Source of the DNA: Myxococcales bacterium
GTDB taxonomy: Bacteria; Myxococcota_A; UBA9160; UBA4427
Assembly (NCBI GenBank): GCA_014240165.1
Contig: JAAZXM010000029.1
Coordinates: forward strand, 1-48,928
Direction: 5' to 3'
DNA: 48,928 bases
Positions 33,934 to 42,929 of the stretch are shown piece by piece. Positions within the stretch are counted from its first letter, which is position 1; every line of letters starts with the position of its first letter. The notes under the pieces were generated by a model. It was not told where the DNA came from. It was given only the letters and a program-made list of their open reading frames with translations, and made no database searches. Both the position numbers and the translations under genes were made by a program.

Positions 33934-35073
33934 TCAATCGTCCAGGATCACCAAATCATCGCGGTGGATCACTTCGGGACCGTTCGAGTAGCCTAGCACC
34001 CGACCGATTTCCTTTGCGGCCAATCCCTTGATGCGTTCGACGTCGTTGGCGTTGTAGGCCGAAAGGCCGCGAGCGAGTTTGTGCCCCTTGGCGTCGACGC
34101 AGAGAACGGGGTCGCCGACCCCGAATTTACCTTTGACCTTGACCACACCAGCGGGCAGAAGGCTCCGTCCCCGGGTCATCAGGGCTTGGGCTGCGCCTTT
34201 GTCGATGGAGAGGGTGCCCTGGGTTCGGGTCGTGAAGGCGAGCCAATGCTTGCGGCTGGTCATACGCTCCCTGGGCCGGAAGAGTGTGCCCACCGAATCT
34301 CCTGCGACGATGCGTGCGATGGCATCGGATTTCCGTCCATTGCAGAGGACCGTGGCTGCCCCCGAGCGTCCCGCTACCCGCGCGGCCTCGAGCTTACTCG
34401 CCATCCCGCCCTGCCCGTAGATACTGCCCGTTCCCTGGGCGGCAGCGATGATTTGGGGCGTAACGCTGTCGACGACATCGATCAAGCCCGGCCGGGGCTG
34501 CCCGGGCGTGGGCGGCTCCGTATAGAGGCCGTCCACATCGGTGATGATGATCAGAAGATCCGCCCCGATCAGGTTGACGATATTGGCCGAGAGAGTGTCG
34601 TTGTCTCCGAAACGAATCTCTTCGGTGGCCACCGAATCGTTTTCGTTGACGATGGGCACAGCGCCCAGACGAAGCAATTCCTGGAGGGTATGACGAGCGT
34701 TGAGAAAACGTTCGCGGTTTTGAAGCCCGGAGCGCGTCAGGAGGAGTTGGCCCACCTGCTTTCCATAATGGGCGAAGCGGCGCTGGTAGATCTCTACCAA
34801 GCTGATTTGCCCAATGGCGGCGGCGGCTTGCTTCTGGGGAATCGAGCGCCCGGTATGCTTCCAACCCAGGCGATGGCTTCCTGCAGCGACAGCGCCGGAA
34901 GAAACCAGCACGACTTCACGGCCTGAGTCCATGAGTTCGCTGATCGCGCGCGCGAGTTCGCTGAATTTTCGCGGACGCAGCTTTCCGTCGCGGGTGAGCG
35001 TACTGCTCCCCACCTTGATGACGATGCGCTTCGCCTTGGTTTGAATTTTTCGCGCGGGATCAGGCTTCATCAC
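33934..35073 (-). CDS. proB: Glutamate 5-kinase
   Basis: This enzyme phosphorylates glutamate to glutamyl-5-phosphate, the first step of proline synthesis, and is normally inhibited by proline. The 379-residue protein carries the amino-acid kinase domain ([16 protein letters not shown] near 18, [11 protein letters not shown] near 55, [21 protein letters not shown] near 149, a glycine-rich [10 protein letters not shown] near 223) and a C-terminal PUA domain (about 285-370) often found in bacterial ProB. The start overlaps the end of obgE by 14 bases. No proA is adjacent. Confidence 0.95.
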   Translation of the reverse strand: MMKPDPARKIQTKAKRIVIKVGSSTLTRDGKLRPRKFSELARAISELMDSGREVVLVSSGAVAAGSHRLGWKHTGRSIPQKQAAAAIGQISLVEIYQRRFAHYGKQVGQLLLTRSGLQNRERFLNARHTLQELLRLGAVPIVNENDSVATEEIRFGDNDTLSANIVNLIGADLLIIITDVDGLYTEPPTPGQPRPGLIDVVDSVTPQIIAAAQGTGSIYGQGGMASKLEAARVAGRSGAATVLCNGRKSDAIARIVAGDSVGTLFRPRERMTSRKHWLAFTTRTQGTLSIDKGAAQALMTRGRSLLPAGVVKVKGKFGVGDPVLCVDAKGHKLARGLSAYNANDVERIKGLAAKEIGRVLGYSNGPEVIHRDDLVILDD

Positions 35074-36169
35074 TGCACTCTTTCGGATCTGCGGCGTGAT
35101 CCGCTTCGGATGCTCTTTCGGCCCGAATGGCCTCCTCGACGGTGAGGAGCATAGTGCGAACCAACTCCGGGGCGCCCTCGCCGGTGGCGCCGGAAAGCCG
35201 GATCGGCTGTAGCCCGTGCGCCTTGAGCCCTTCTTCCAGTTGATTCAGGGTCATTTCGTCTTCGACCAAGTCGGTTTTGTTCAGTACCAGGATCTCCTGG
35301 CGCTCTTTCAACTCGGGGCGATAGCGCCCGAGTTCGGCCCGGATGGCTTCGTAGTCTCCCAGTAGATCTCGTCCCTCGAGTAGCGCGGCACCCACATCGA
35401 GCAGGTGGACGAGCACCCGAGTGCGCTCGATATGTCGGAGAAATTGGTGCCCGAGGCCGGCTCCGTCGCTGGCCCCTTCGATCAGGCCCGGGATATCGGC
35501 CACGACGATGCGTGCGTCGCCGCGTTCGACTACGCCGAGCGAGGGGGTCAGGGTGGTGAAGGGATAGGAGGCGACCTTGGGGCGGGCCGCAGAGAGGCGC
35601 CGGAGCAGGGTCGATTTGCCCGCATTCGGGAAGCCCACCAGCCCGACATCCGCCAGCAATTTCAGCGAGAGCCTGAGTTCGCGTTGTTCCCCGGGTCGGC
35701 CGCTGAGCGCAAAATCCGGGGTTTGCCGCGTCGCGTTCTTGAAGCGCGCGTTTCCAAAGCCGCCATTGCCGCCGCGAGCCACCACGAAGCGTTGCCCGTC
35801 TTCGGTGAGGTCCACGCTGGGTGCCGCCGCTTCGGCCGGGGCATTTTCCTCCGAGGGATCCGTTGAATAGACGAGGGTTCCCACGGGCAACCTGATCTCG
35901 GTATCGACGCCGCTGGCGCCGGTCTTGCGCGACGTTCCGCCGTTGGCTCCGTTCTGCGCGCGGATCTCACGACGGTGTTGCAGGTCGATCAAGGTGCTGA
36001 GGTTGCGATCCGCCACCAGCACGACGTCACCCCCGTGCCCGCCGTCTCCGCCATTGGGTCCGCCCAGGCTGACGAATTTCTCGCGCCGGTAGCCCACCAT
36101 TCCGTTGCCCCCGCTGCCGGCGAATACGGTCAGAGCGGCCTCATCGATGAAGAGCTGCGAGTGCTTCAC
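35060..36169 (-). CDS. obgE: GTPase Obg
   Basis: Obg is an essential ribosome-associated GTPase in large-subunit assembly and stringent control. The 369-residue protein has the glycine-rich N-terminal Obg fold (about 1-160, with GGNGMVGYRREKFVSLGGPN) and a G domain with G1 GFPNAGKSTLL near 181, G3 DIPGLIEGASDG near 228, and the NKTD G4 motif near 300. The C-terminal tail is short and acidic, ending [12 protein letters not shown]. It lies between rpmA and proB, the standard L21-L27-Obg context. The start is an ATG 99 bases downstream of rpmA. Confidence 0.96.
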   Translation of the reverse strand: MKHSQLFIDEAALTVFAGSGGNGMVGYRREKFVSLGGPNGGDGGHGGDVVLVADRNLSTLIDLQHRREIRAQNGANGGTSRKTGASGVDTEIRLPVGTLVYSTDPSEENAPAEAAAPSVDLTEDGQRFVVARGGNGGFGNARFKNATRQTPDFALSGRPGEQRELRLSLKLLADVGLVGFPNAGKSTLLRRLSAARPKVASYPFTTLTPSLGVVERGDARIVVADIPGLIEGASDGAGLGHQFLRHIERTRVLVHLLDVGAALLEGRDLLGDYEAIRAELGRYRPELKERQEILVLNKTDLVEDEMTLNQLEEGLKAHGLQPIRLSGATGEGAPELVRTMLLTVEEAIRAERASEADHAADPKECSDEA

Positions 36170-36268
36170 GAGTGGGCTCCTTGGCGGGGGAGCGTTCCCG
36201 CGCGGGCGGAAAGCGGGGCCTGGCCGCCGCTCGGCCGTTCTCGGAGAGCGGGATTGGTTCTCGGCGCT

Positions 36269-36523
36269 CTATTGGGCGGTGTCGATGTGGGCGAGCCTGC
36301 GCCCGCGGGTCTTGCCGTAGCGAACCACGCCCGGGGTCAGGGCGAAGAGTGTGTAGTCCTTGCCGCAGCCCACGTTCTGTCCAGGGTGGATCTGCGTGCC
36401 CACCTGTCGCACGAGAATCGAGCCCGCCTTGACCAACTGGCCACCGAAGACCTTCATGCCTCTTCGCTGGCCGTTGCTGTCGCGGCCGTTTCGAGAGCTT
36501 CCCTGTCCTTTTTTATGCGCCAT
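36269..36523 (-). CDS. rpmA: 50S ribosomal protein L27
   Basis: This 84-residue protein begins [20 protein letters not shown], the highly conserved L27 start whose flexible N-terminus reaches the peptidyl-transferase centre. The rest, [29 protein letters not shown], is also characteristic. L27 here begins directly with MAHKKG, without the removable leader seen in Firmicutes. It follows rplU after a spacer of about 143 bases that holds the 13-bp tandem repeat. Confidence 0.97.
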   Translation of the reverse strand: MAHKKGQGSSRNGRDSNGQRRGMKVFGGQLVKAGSILVRQVGTQIHPGQNVGCGKDYTLFALTPGVVRYGKTRGRRLAHIDTAQ

Positions 36524-36597
36524 GGTCGCGGTTCCTGCTTTCGCTGCCTCGGTCAGCCCGGAATCTGGCTGCCGTTTGAGATCGCTTGTTGTGGTTC

Positions 36598-36675
36598 GAC
36601 GTTATCGGTCGACGTTATTCATCGACGTTATTCACCGATGTTATTCATCAATGTTATTCATCGATGTTATTCATC
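36598..36675. repeat. 13-bp tandem repeat running from the rplU stop codon into the L21-L27 spacer
   Basis: The unit on the plus strand is GAYGTTATTCAYC, with copies beginning at 36598 (degenerate), 36611, 36624, 36637, 36650 and 36663. The last copy includes the end of rplU: on the coding strand each unit reads like GATGAATAAC, which contains the final Asp-Glu-stop of L21. The stop-bearing end of the gene therefore appears to have been duplicated five times into the spacer. Confidence 0.9.
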
Positions 36676-36978
36676 AATGGAGTCGACGCGAATTTCCGTA
36701 TACGCCTGCCGATGGCCCTGAAGTCGGCGGTAGCCTTTGCGGCGCTTCATCTTGAAGACGCGAATCTTCGGGTGCCGCCCCTGAGCCGTAATCGTGCCCG
36801 AGACCCGGGCGCCCTCAACCACGGGGGTTCCGATCTTCACCGCTTCATCACCGCCCACGAGCAGGACCTGGTCGAGTTCGACGCTCGCGCCGACCTCACC
36901 TTCAACGCGCTCGACCCGGACATGTGCTCCGGGTTCCACGCGAACCTGCTTACCTCCTGTTCGAACGACCGCGTACAT
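36667..36978 (-). CDS. rplU: 50S ribosomal protein L21
   Basis: L21 binds 23S rRNA in the large subunit. The 103-residue protein starts MYAVVRTGGKQVRVEPGAHV at ATG 36978, the standard L21 beginning; the frame is open upstream, but that part lies over the tail of the RNase E/G gene. The C-terminal FKMKRRKGYRRLQGHRQAYT signature is intact. It heads the L21-L27-Obg segment and starts 25 bases after the RNase E/G stop. Its stop codon is part of a 13-bp tandem repeat. Confidence 0.96.
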   Translation of the reverse strand: MYAVVRTGGKQVRVEPGAHVRVERVEGEVGASVELDQVLLVGGDEAVKIGTPVVEGARVSGTITAQGRHPKIRVFKMKRRKGYRRLQGHRQAYTEIRVDSIDE

Positions 36979-37003
36979 GGCTTGCCTCGTCTCTCGGGTT
37001 GTC

Positions 37004-39049
37004 TCAGGAGCGCGGAAGTATCCGCGATTCCGCTTCATCGTCAACCGGTTGGGATTCTTCTTCGAATTCGGCTTGAGGCGCGGCCCCGGCATTGGCATCG
37101 TCGCCGGTCTCCGGGCTTTCGGGGGCGGGGGTCGGGGCATCCGCGGCCTCCTCGGGCGGGGGCGCGAGCGCTTCGACGGCTTCTGGGGTCGGCTGGGCTG
37201 GGCTCGCCGGGTCCGGGAAGAGCGCGGGCGGGGGCAAAGCGGCTTCAGGGGCTCCGCCACTCGCCGAATCACCCGCGGGGCTGCCCTCTACTTCCTGGAC
37301 CGGTGATTCCGTTTCCGGCTGCGTCTCGGGGAACAGGGGCTGGGGATCGGCCTCGGCTTCGGACGAGTCGAGTTCGGCAGCAGCGGCCTGTCGGTCATTC
37401 GCCGCCGAGCGTTGATCCCGGGAGGCGCCTCGGCCTCCTCGCCGGCGCCGGCCGCGGCCCGAGCCGCCGTTGTTGCGGGCGGCCTCCTCGGCGGCGATCT
37501 CTGCCGGGTCCCGGAGCCAGCGCAGGGGAATCGAAACCGGCGGGCCCTCATCCAGCGCTTCTACCTCGAATTGTTCCTGATGGATCCCCGGCCGTGCGCG
37601 GACCTCGATGGGGTGACCGAGGGCGGTGGACAGGGTTTCCAAGGCCTTGGCCTTGTCGCCGAGAAGCTGCTCGGCCACCCGCGCCGCAACCGTGATGGCA
37701 ATGCGCCGGCCGCTGAAACGGGGCAGCGAACTGCGCATTTCGCGCAGCAGGTTGTAGGCGACGGTCTCCTCGGAAAGCAGGTAGCCACGTCCCTCGCAAT
37801 GCATGCAGGGCTCGCAGAGCGTTTGAACCAGGTTTTCCCGGGTTCGCTTGCGGGTCATCTCCACCAGGCCGAGCTCGGAGATCTTGAGAATGTTCGTGCG
37901 CGCCTTGTCGCGGCGCAGGGCATCTCGGAGCGCTCGGTAGGTCTTCTCCCGGTGATCGGCCGACTCCATGTCGATCAGGTCGATGATGATCAAGCCGCCG
38001 ATATTGCGAAAGCGGAGTTGATGGACGACTTCCTTGACGGCTTCGAGATTTGTCTTGTAGACGGTTTCCTCGAGGTCGCGCTTGCCCACGAAGCGCCCGG
38101 TATTCACATCGATGGCCGTCAGCGCCTCGGATTGGTCGACAATCAATGAGCCGCCCGATTTCAGCCAGACCTTGCGTTCGAGATTGGCATGGATTTGGGC
38201 TTCGAGGCCCATATTCTCGAAGAGCGGCTGGAGATCGGTGTGGTGATCGACCTGGGGTTTGGGATCCGCGACGAATTCCTCGATGAACTTGCTGAGCAGT
38301 TCGAAAGTGTGGGAATCGTCCACCACGATCCGTTTGGTCTCGGGGCTGGCGGCATCGCGCACGATGCGAAGGGCCAGGTCGGGCTCAGCGTGTAGCACGC
38401 AGGGCGCGGGCTTCTCCGCATGGACGCGTTGAATCGATTGCCAGACCGTGTTCAGGTAGTGGATATCGGCCGCCAGGTCGGCATCGCGCACTCCGTCACC
38501 CGCGGTTCGGATGATGAAGCCGAGTTCTTTGGGGCGCAGGCGGTCCACGATTTCTCGCAGGCGCCGCCGCTCCTTGTCGGAATCGATGCGGCGCGAAACG
38601 CCCACCCGGGCGGACCAGGGCGTCAGAACCAGGTGCCGGCCGGGGATGGAAATATTCGAGGTGATCCGGGCCCCCTTGGTGCCAATGGGCGCCTTGGCGA
38701 TCTGGACGACGATCTCTTGACCCTCGGAGAGAACGGTATCGATGCGCGGCGGCGCTCCGCGGCGCCCCCCGCGTCCCTTGCGGCCGCCGCGACGGCCGCC
38801 CGGATCGGGTTCACCGCCGGTGTTGTCGAAATAGTCTCCGACGTAGAGGAAGGCGGCCTTCTCGAGTCCGATGTCCACGAAGGCGGCTTGCATGCCCGGG
38901 AGTACCCGGGATACCCGCCCCTTGACGACATCGCCCACGACGCTCTTGCTGTTCTCGCGTTCGATGTGCAGTTCTGTGAAGACGGATTGTTCCAGCAACG
39001 CGACTCGGGTCTCCCCCGAGTCCACGTTGACAACGATTTCATTCTCCAT
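37004..39049 (-). CDS. rng: Ribonuclease E/G family protein with a long acidic tail
   Basis: An endoribonuclease that processes rRNA and starts mRNA decay. The 681-residue protein has an S1 RNA-binding domain (about 30-125) interrupted by a Gly/Arg insert (GGRRGGRKGRGGRRGA, about 83-100). Next come a 5'-sensor/DNase-like catalytic core with AIDVNTGRF near 312 and IIIDLIDM near 357 (metal-binding aspartates), and a zinc-link CEPCMHCEGRG near 416. After about residue 520 the sequence is disordered: an Arg/Gly patch and then a Glu/Ala/Pro-rich tail of about 130 residues. RNase G normally lacks such a tail, while RNase E uses one to bind partners, so the name is open. It is the first gene of the L21/L27/Obg cluster. 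Confidence 0.9.
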   Translation of the reverse strand: MENEIVVNVDSGETRVALLEQSVFTELHIERENSKSVVGDVVKGRVSRVLPGMQAAFVDIGLEKAAFLYVGDYFDNTGGEPDPGGRRGGRKGRGGRRGAPPRIDTVLSEGQEIVVQIAKAPIGTKGARITSNISIPGRHLVLTPWSARVGVSRRIDSDKERRRLREIVDRLRPKELGFIIRTAGDGVRDADLAADIHYLNTVWQSIQRVHAEKPAPCVLHAEPDLALRIVRDAASPETKRIVVDDSHTFELLSKFIEEFVADPKPQVDHHTDLQPLFENMGLEAQIHANLERKVWLKSGGSLIVDQSEALTAIDVNTGRFVGKRDLEETVYKTNLEAVKEVVHQLRFRNIGGLIIIDLIDMESADHREKTYRALRDALRRDKARTNILKISELGLVEMTRKRTRENLVQTLCEPCMHCEGRGYLLSEETVAYNLLREMRSSLPRFSGRRIAITVAARVAEQLLGDKAKALETLSTALGHPIEVRARPGIHQEQFEVEALDEGPPVSIPLRWLRDPAEIAAEEAARNNGGSGRGRRRRGGRGASRDQRSAANDRQAAAAELDSSEAEADPQPLFPETQPETESPVQEVEGSPAGDSASGGAPEAALPPPALFPDPASPAQPTPEAVEALAPPPEEAADAPTPAPESPETGDDANAGAAPQAEFEEESQPVDDEAESRILPRS

Positions 39050-39607
39050 TGCGTGGTTTGCTCTCTACAGAGCAGCCAAAAGCGTCCGCCCGCCGCCTCG
39101 GGATGGGTGGCGGGAAATCGCGCTCAGCTTCTCCAGCCAGGGTCTCTGGCGTTGGCGAGCATTTTCGACACGCTTCGATGTTCGGGCCGCGGCCTATGGG
39201 GCCAAGGCGGGGTCAGGTCGGGGCCGCGCGGTGCCCAGAGGGCTGCGCGCGTGAACGGTAAGTTTTTCTAATGTCCCGAAATCGATAAGCAAATCGTAAG
39301 CTCGCACAGTTGTCTGTGGTTGTATTCCCGGTTTGAAACGGGAGAAACGAGTATTTGAGTCCGCGGAACCCCAGTTGGGCGACACCCCCGCCGCCGTTCT
39401 TTCCGTGGTCTCTTCCCGCGCTCGGCTTCCGTCGCGACCTTCGATATGCTCTTCCAGTTCAGTCAGTTCTGGATCGCGACGGTCTCACCAAGGCTTTGAG
39501 GTCGATTTCGCGACCCGAGAGCTTCCCCGCCAACAGGCGGGGGAGATTCGAGTCACGGGTTGGGCGACCCACCCGTTTCCTCCGTGTAATTTGAGTGGGC
39601 AACGATC
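39050..39607. other. Spacer between divergent RNase E/G and selA genes
   Basis: These 558 bases contain no convincing gene. The part at about 39250-39360 is relatively AT-rich and is where promoters for both directions would be expected, but no strong -35/-10 pair was found. A perfect hairpin, CCCCGCC-AACA-GGCGGGG, lies at 39525-39542 without a T-run, about 65 bases before selA. No tRNA-Sec (selC) fold was recognised. Confidence 0.6.
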
Positions 39608-41032
39608 ATGGATCTATCGCGCCGAGTCAATACGGACCCGCGCAGGGCCCTCCCCTCAGTCCATCGGCTGGCGGAATCGCTGATCCGCGAAAATACGGAT
39701 CTTCCGCGCTGGGCCGCTTCAGAAGCTGCTCAGCGGGTGATTACGGCCGCCCGGGAGCAATTCGACGCGCAGGGAGCGGACGGAGAGGGGGAAATCGAAG
39801 TCCCCGAGGGGGAAGAAATATGGCTCGATCGCGCCCGTGTGCTGGCCCGGGCGCTGGCGAGCGCGCACCCCCGGAGGGTCATCAACGCCACGGGGATCGT
39901 CCTCCACACGAACCTGGGGCGCGCACCCCTGGCACCGGGGGCCGCCGAAGCCGCCGCCCAGGCGGCGGCGGGCTACACGGACCTCGAACTCGACGTGGCT
40001 TCTGGGCGCAGGGGCAATCGCCTGGCCTGGGTCTCCCAGCGACTCGGCCAACTCACGGGTGCCGAGGCCGCCTACGCGTGCAACAACAACGCGGCGGCTC
40101 TCTTGCTGGCCCTCAATACCCTGGCTCGGGGCCGGGAGGTGGTGGTTTCCCGGGGCGAGTTGGTCGAGATCGGTGGGTCCTTCCGTGTGCCGGAGATCCT
40201 GGAACGCGCCGGGGTCAAGTTGGTGGAGGTGGGCTCCACCAACCGGACGCATCTGCGTGACTACGCCGAGGCGATCGGCCCCGATACCGGGATGCTCCTC
40301 AAGGTGCACCGCAGCAATTTCGAACTCCGTGGGTTCGTCAAGCAGGTGGAACTCGGCGAGTTGGTTCACCTGGGGGCTTCCCGCGGCATTCCCGTGGTGG
40401 AGGATCTGGGGAGCGGGACGCTGTTGGATTTGTCCCCACACGGTTTTCCCCCCGAGTCGTCTGTCCCCGCCCGGCTGCGGGAGGGACCGGATCTGGTTTG
40501 CTTCTCCGGGGATAAATTGCTGGGCGGGCCCCAGGCGGGCATCGTGCTCGGGCGCGAAGAGTGGATCGCCGCCATGCGGAAGAACCCGCTCGCCCGTGCT
40601 CTTCGCCTGGACAAGATGAGTCTGGCTGCCCTGGACTGGACCCTCATGACCTTGTTGTCCGGTCGAGGCGAGCAGGAATTGCCCGTGTTGCGCCAAATCC
40701 TATTGCCCCCTCGTGAGCATGAAGCGCGGACCCGGGCTTTCGCCAAGCGCTTGCTCGAAGAGGCGGTCGCGGCAGGCGCTGAGGTCGATCTCGAAGTGAT
40801 CCACGACCGCGTACCCGTGGGTGGGGGCTCGCTCCCCGGATTCGAATTGGATAGTTGGGCAATCGCGCTGAAGAGTCGGGAAAGTGCGCAGGTCATCGCC
40901 GGTCGGCTGCGTGACGCCGACACACCGGTACTGGCACGCGTGCGCGATGGTGTTGTCTTGATCGACCTTCGGGCCGTCGACGAGGAAGAGGTCACCGGGC
41001 TCTTCGAGGCGCTCGGAACTGCGCTCCATTGA
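39608..41032 (+). CDS. selA: L-seryl-tRNA(Sec) selenium transferase
   Basis: SelA is a PLP enzyme that converts seryl-tRNA(Sec) to selenocysteinyl-tRNA(Sec) with selenophosphate, so the organism probably makes selenoproteins. The 474-residue protein has the usual N-terminal helical region (RALPSVHRLAESL), the core with INATGIVLHTNLGRAPLAP near 92-110, ACNNNAAALLLALNT near 157 and the PLP lysine Lys303 in CFSGDKLLGGPQAG. An ATG beginning MDLSRRVNTD follows a weak ribosome-binding site. selB, selD and selC are not in the window. No gene seen here clearly carries an in-frame UGA selenocysteine. Confidence 0.95.
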   Translation: MDLSRRVNTDPRRALPSVHRLAESLIRENTDLPRWAASEAAQRVITAAREQFDAQGADGEGEIEVPEGEEIWLDRARVLARALASAHPRRVINATGIVLHTNLGRAPLAPGAAEAAAQAAAGYTDLELDVASGRRGNRLAWVSQRLGQLTGAEAAYACNNNAAALLLALNTLARGREVVVSRGELVEIGGSFRVPEILERAGVKLVEVGSTNRTHLRDYAEAIGPDTGMLLKVHRSNFELRGFVKQVELGELVHLGASRGIPVVEDLGSGTLLDLSPHGFPPESSVPARLREGPDLVCFSGDKLLGGPQAGIVLGREEWIAAMRKNPLARALRLDKMSLAALDWTLMTLLSGRGEQELPVLRQILLPPREHEARTRAFAKRLLEEAVAAGAEVDLEVIHDRVPVGGGSLPGFELDSWAIALKSRESAQVIAGRLRDADTPVLARVRDGVVLIDLRAVDEEEVTGLFEALGTALH

Positions 41033-41119
41033 ACCCCTTCGAACCTTCCGGTAGCTTCTGCACCGCGCTTCGAAGGTTGCCGATGCCACCGTGGAAGCGC
41101 ATACCGGGGGGCGCGTGAG

Positions 41120-42172
41120 TTGAGAACAGTCCGCTCCGGATCTGTCTCGCTGGCTTCGAATCCGGCATCGATGCCGGACCAGTCGACGATCCATTCGAAT
41201 TCGTCATCGGCTCACGCCCAGGCGTCGGCGAAGATCACCTCTTCCGAATCCGCGAGATCGCCGCGTCTGATTGCCATCGGTGGCGGCAAGGGCGGAGTGG
41301 GCAAGACCTTCGTGGCCGCGAACCTCGCGGTTGCGCTGGCTCGCCTCGGTCGCCGAGTGGTCGCCCTGGATGCCGATCTCGACGGGGCGAATCTCCACAC
41401 CTGCCTGGGGCTGCCCAGTCCCGATGTCAGCCTGGCGGATTTCGTGGCCGGCCGGACGCTGGAGCCCGAGAAGCTTCTGATGCAGACCCGCGAAGCCAAT
41501 CTCCAAGTCATCGCGGGTACCCATGCGAACCTGGATACGCCGCAACCCGAGCAGAATCAGCGGGTCGAGTTGCTTCGCGGCCTTCGCCGCCTGGCAGCGG
41601 ATTATGTGTTGATTGATCTCGGTGCCGGGAGTCAGCGCGCGGTGCTCGATTATTTCCTGGTGGCCGACGACGGCTTGCTCGTCCTTCGTCCCGAGCCGAC
41701 CTCGGTGGAGAATGCCTACTCATTTCTCCGCGCGGCCTTCTACCGGCGCCTGCAACTCGGAGCGCGTGGCTACGGGGTGCGGGAGATCGTCCGCGAGGCC
41801 ATGGACCAGCGCAATGAGCGGGGAATTCGCACACCCTACGATTTGATGCGGGAGATCGAGGCTCTGGATCCCGTGGAGGGGCGGCGCTTCATGGAAGCCA
41901 TGCGCGGCTTTCGCCCCCGTATCATCGTCAACGAGGCCCGCACGGAAAACGATGTCAAACTCGGTTTTTCGGTGGCGAGCGTCTGCGAGAAATTTTTCGG
42001 CTTCAGGGCCGACTATCTTGGCTATGTAAACTATCAGAAGGAAGCGAGGGATTCGGTTCGGGCCCGCAAGGCTCTGGTCGAGTACAGGGAAGCTTCCGAG
42101 GCGGCGACTTATCTCAAGCGAATTGCTCGCAAGCTCGTAGACTCCTCTGAGGCGAAAACCTTTTCTTCTTGA
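41120..42172 (+). CDS. MinD/ParA-type P-loop ATPase
   Basis: This 350-residue protein (from TTG 41120; an ATG at 41171 is an alternative) has a Ser-rich tail and then a deviant-Walker ATPase. GGGKGGVGKT at 54-63 has the signature lysine, LDADLDGANLHTCLG lies near 85, and the DLGAGSQRAVLDYF switch region near 167. MinD, FlhG and ParA use such cores to place division sites, flagella or cargo. A C-terminal insert (about 210-290), with helices such as REIVREAMDQRNERGIRTPYDLMREIEAL, is not typical of MinD. It is followed after 63 bases by the J-like/RodZ-HTH protein; partnership is inferred from this adjacency. No division, flagellar or chromosome-segregation gene is nearby to fix the role. Confidence 0.85.
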   Translation: MRTVRSGSVSLASNPASMPDQSTIHSNSSSAHAQASAKITSSESARSPRLIAIGGGKGGVGKTFVAANLAVALARLGRRVVALDADLDGANLHTCLGLPSPDVSLADFVAGRTLEPEKLLMQTREANLQVIAGTHANLDTPQPEQNQRVELLRGLRRLAADYVLIDLGAGSQRAVLDYFLVADDGLLVLRPEPTSVENAYSFLRAAFYRRLQLGARGYGVREIVREAMDQRNERGIRTPYDLMREIEALDPVEGRRFMEAMRGFRPRIIVNEARTENDVKLGFSVASVCEKFFGFRADYLGYVNYQKEARDSVRARKALVEYREASEAATYLKRIARKLVDSSEAKTFSS

Positions 42173-42235
42173 GGGTTTGTATTTCGTGGGTGGAGTGAGC
42201 ACGGATTTTTCGAGGCCAATGTTCGGGGTTGAAGA

Positions 42236-42901
42236 TTGAGAGGGCTGGAAGAACTCGACCACTACGAGATCCTGGAGATCAGCCGTGACGCGTCCTTTCA
42301 GGAAATTGACGAGGCCTACCGGATTCTCCGGGAGACCTACGCGGATGGCTCGCTCGCATTGTATTCGCTGTTCAGCGAAGGAGATGCTGTGGTGATGCGG
42401 GAGCGCATGGAGGAGGCGTATCGGGTTCTTTCGGACCTGACTCGGCGGCGCGAATACGACGAGACTCGGCGCGATGAGAAGGAACTCCCCCCCGCCTTTG
42501 CTTCCCCCGCTTATACTTCCCCCGCCCCGTCCGCCCCGGCGGATGCGGCGGAGGTCGACCCGAATTTGCTTCCACTCGCGAGTTCTCCCAGCCGGGATAC
42601 TGAAATCGAGGAACCCGGCGGCGGGGTGTGGGATGGGGCGGCGCTGCGCCGGGCTCGCATTCAATCCGGGCTCGAACTCGAGGAGATCGCCGAGATCACC
42701 AAGGTGGGAATACGCACCCTTCGCCAGCTCGAAGACGATGCGTTCGACGATCTCCCGGCCACGGTGTACGTGCGCGGGTTCGTCATGACCTACGCGCGCA
42801 CCATCGGAATCGATCCCGCGCGCGTCGCGGCCAGCTACCTTCGGCGTTTCGAGGAGTCGCGATCCGAGCAGGGGCGCGGTCGCTTCCTCGGTCGCCGCTG
42901 A
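42236..42901 (+). CDS. J-domain-like protein with a RodZ-type helix-turn-helix
   Basis: This 221-residue protein starts at TTG. Residues 6-75 resemble a DnaJ J-domain (DHYEILEISRDASFQEIDEAYRIL and MEEAYRVLSDLTRRREYDE), but the HPD tripeptide that stimulates Hsp70 is absent: the loop reads YADGSLALYSLFSE. After a Pro/Ser/Ala linker (85-125) comes a HTH_25 domain as in RodZ (about 135-205, LRRARIQSGLELEEIAEITKVGIRTLRQLEDDAF and VYVRGFVMTYARTIGID). There is no membrane segment, so it is soluble, unlike RodZ. It is probably a protein-interaction adaptor rather than a chaperone partner, working with the MinD-like ATPase just upstream. Confidence 0.8.
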   Translation: MRGLEELDHYEILEISRDASFQEIDEAYRILRETYADGSLALYSLFSEGDAVVMRERMEEAYRVLSDLTRRREYDETRRDEKELPPAFASPAYTSPAPSAPADAAEVDPNLLPLASSPSRDTEIEEPGGGVWDGAALRRARIQSGLELEEIAEITKVGIRTLRQLEDDAFDDLPATVYVRGFVMTYARTIGIDPARVAASYLRRFEESRSEQGRGRFLGRR

Positions 42902-42929
42902 TCCCCAGCGGCCTTCGGGAGCAGGAGGC

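Noticed and set aside
39525..39542. Hairpin before selA as a terminator
   Set aside because: A 7-bp stem without a T-run on either strand.
39050..39607. Possible tRNA-Sec gene next to selA
   Set aside because: No long acceptor arm, GGTTCGA-type T loop or 3' CCA could be found.
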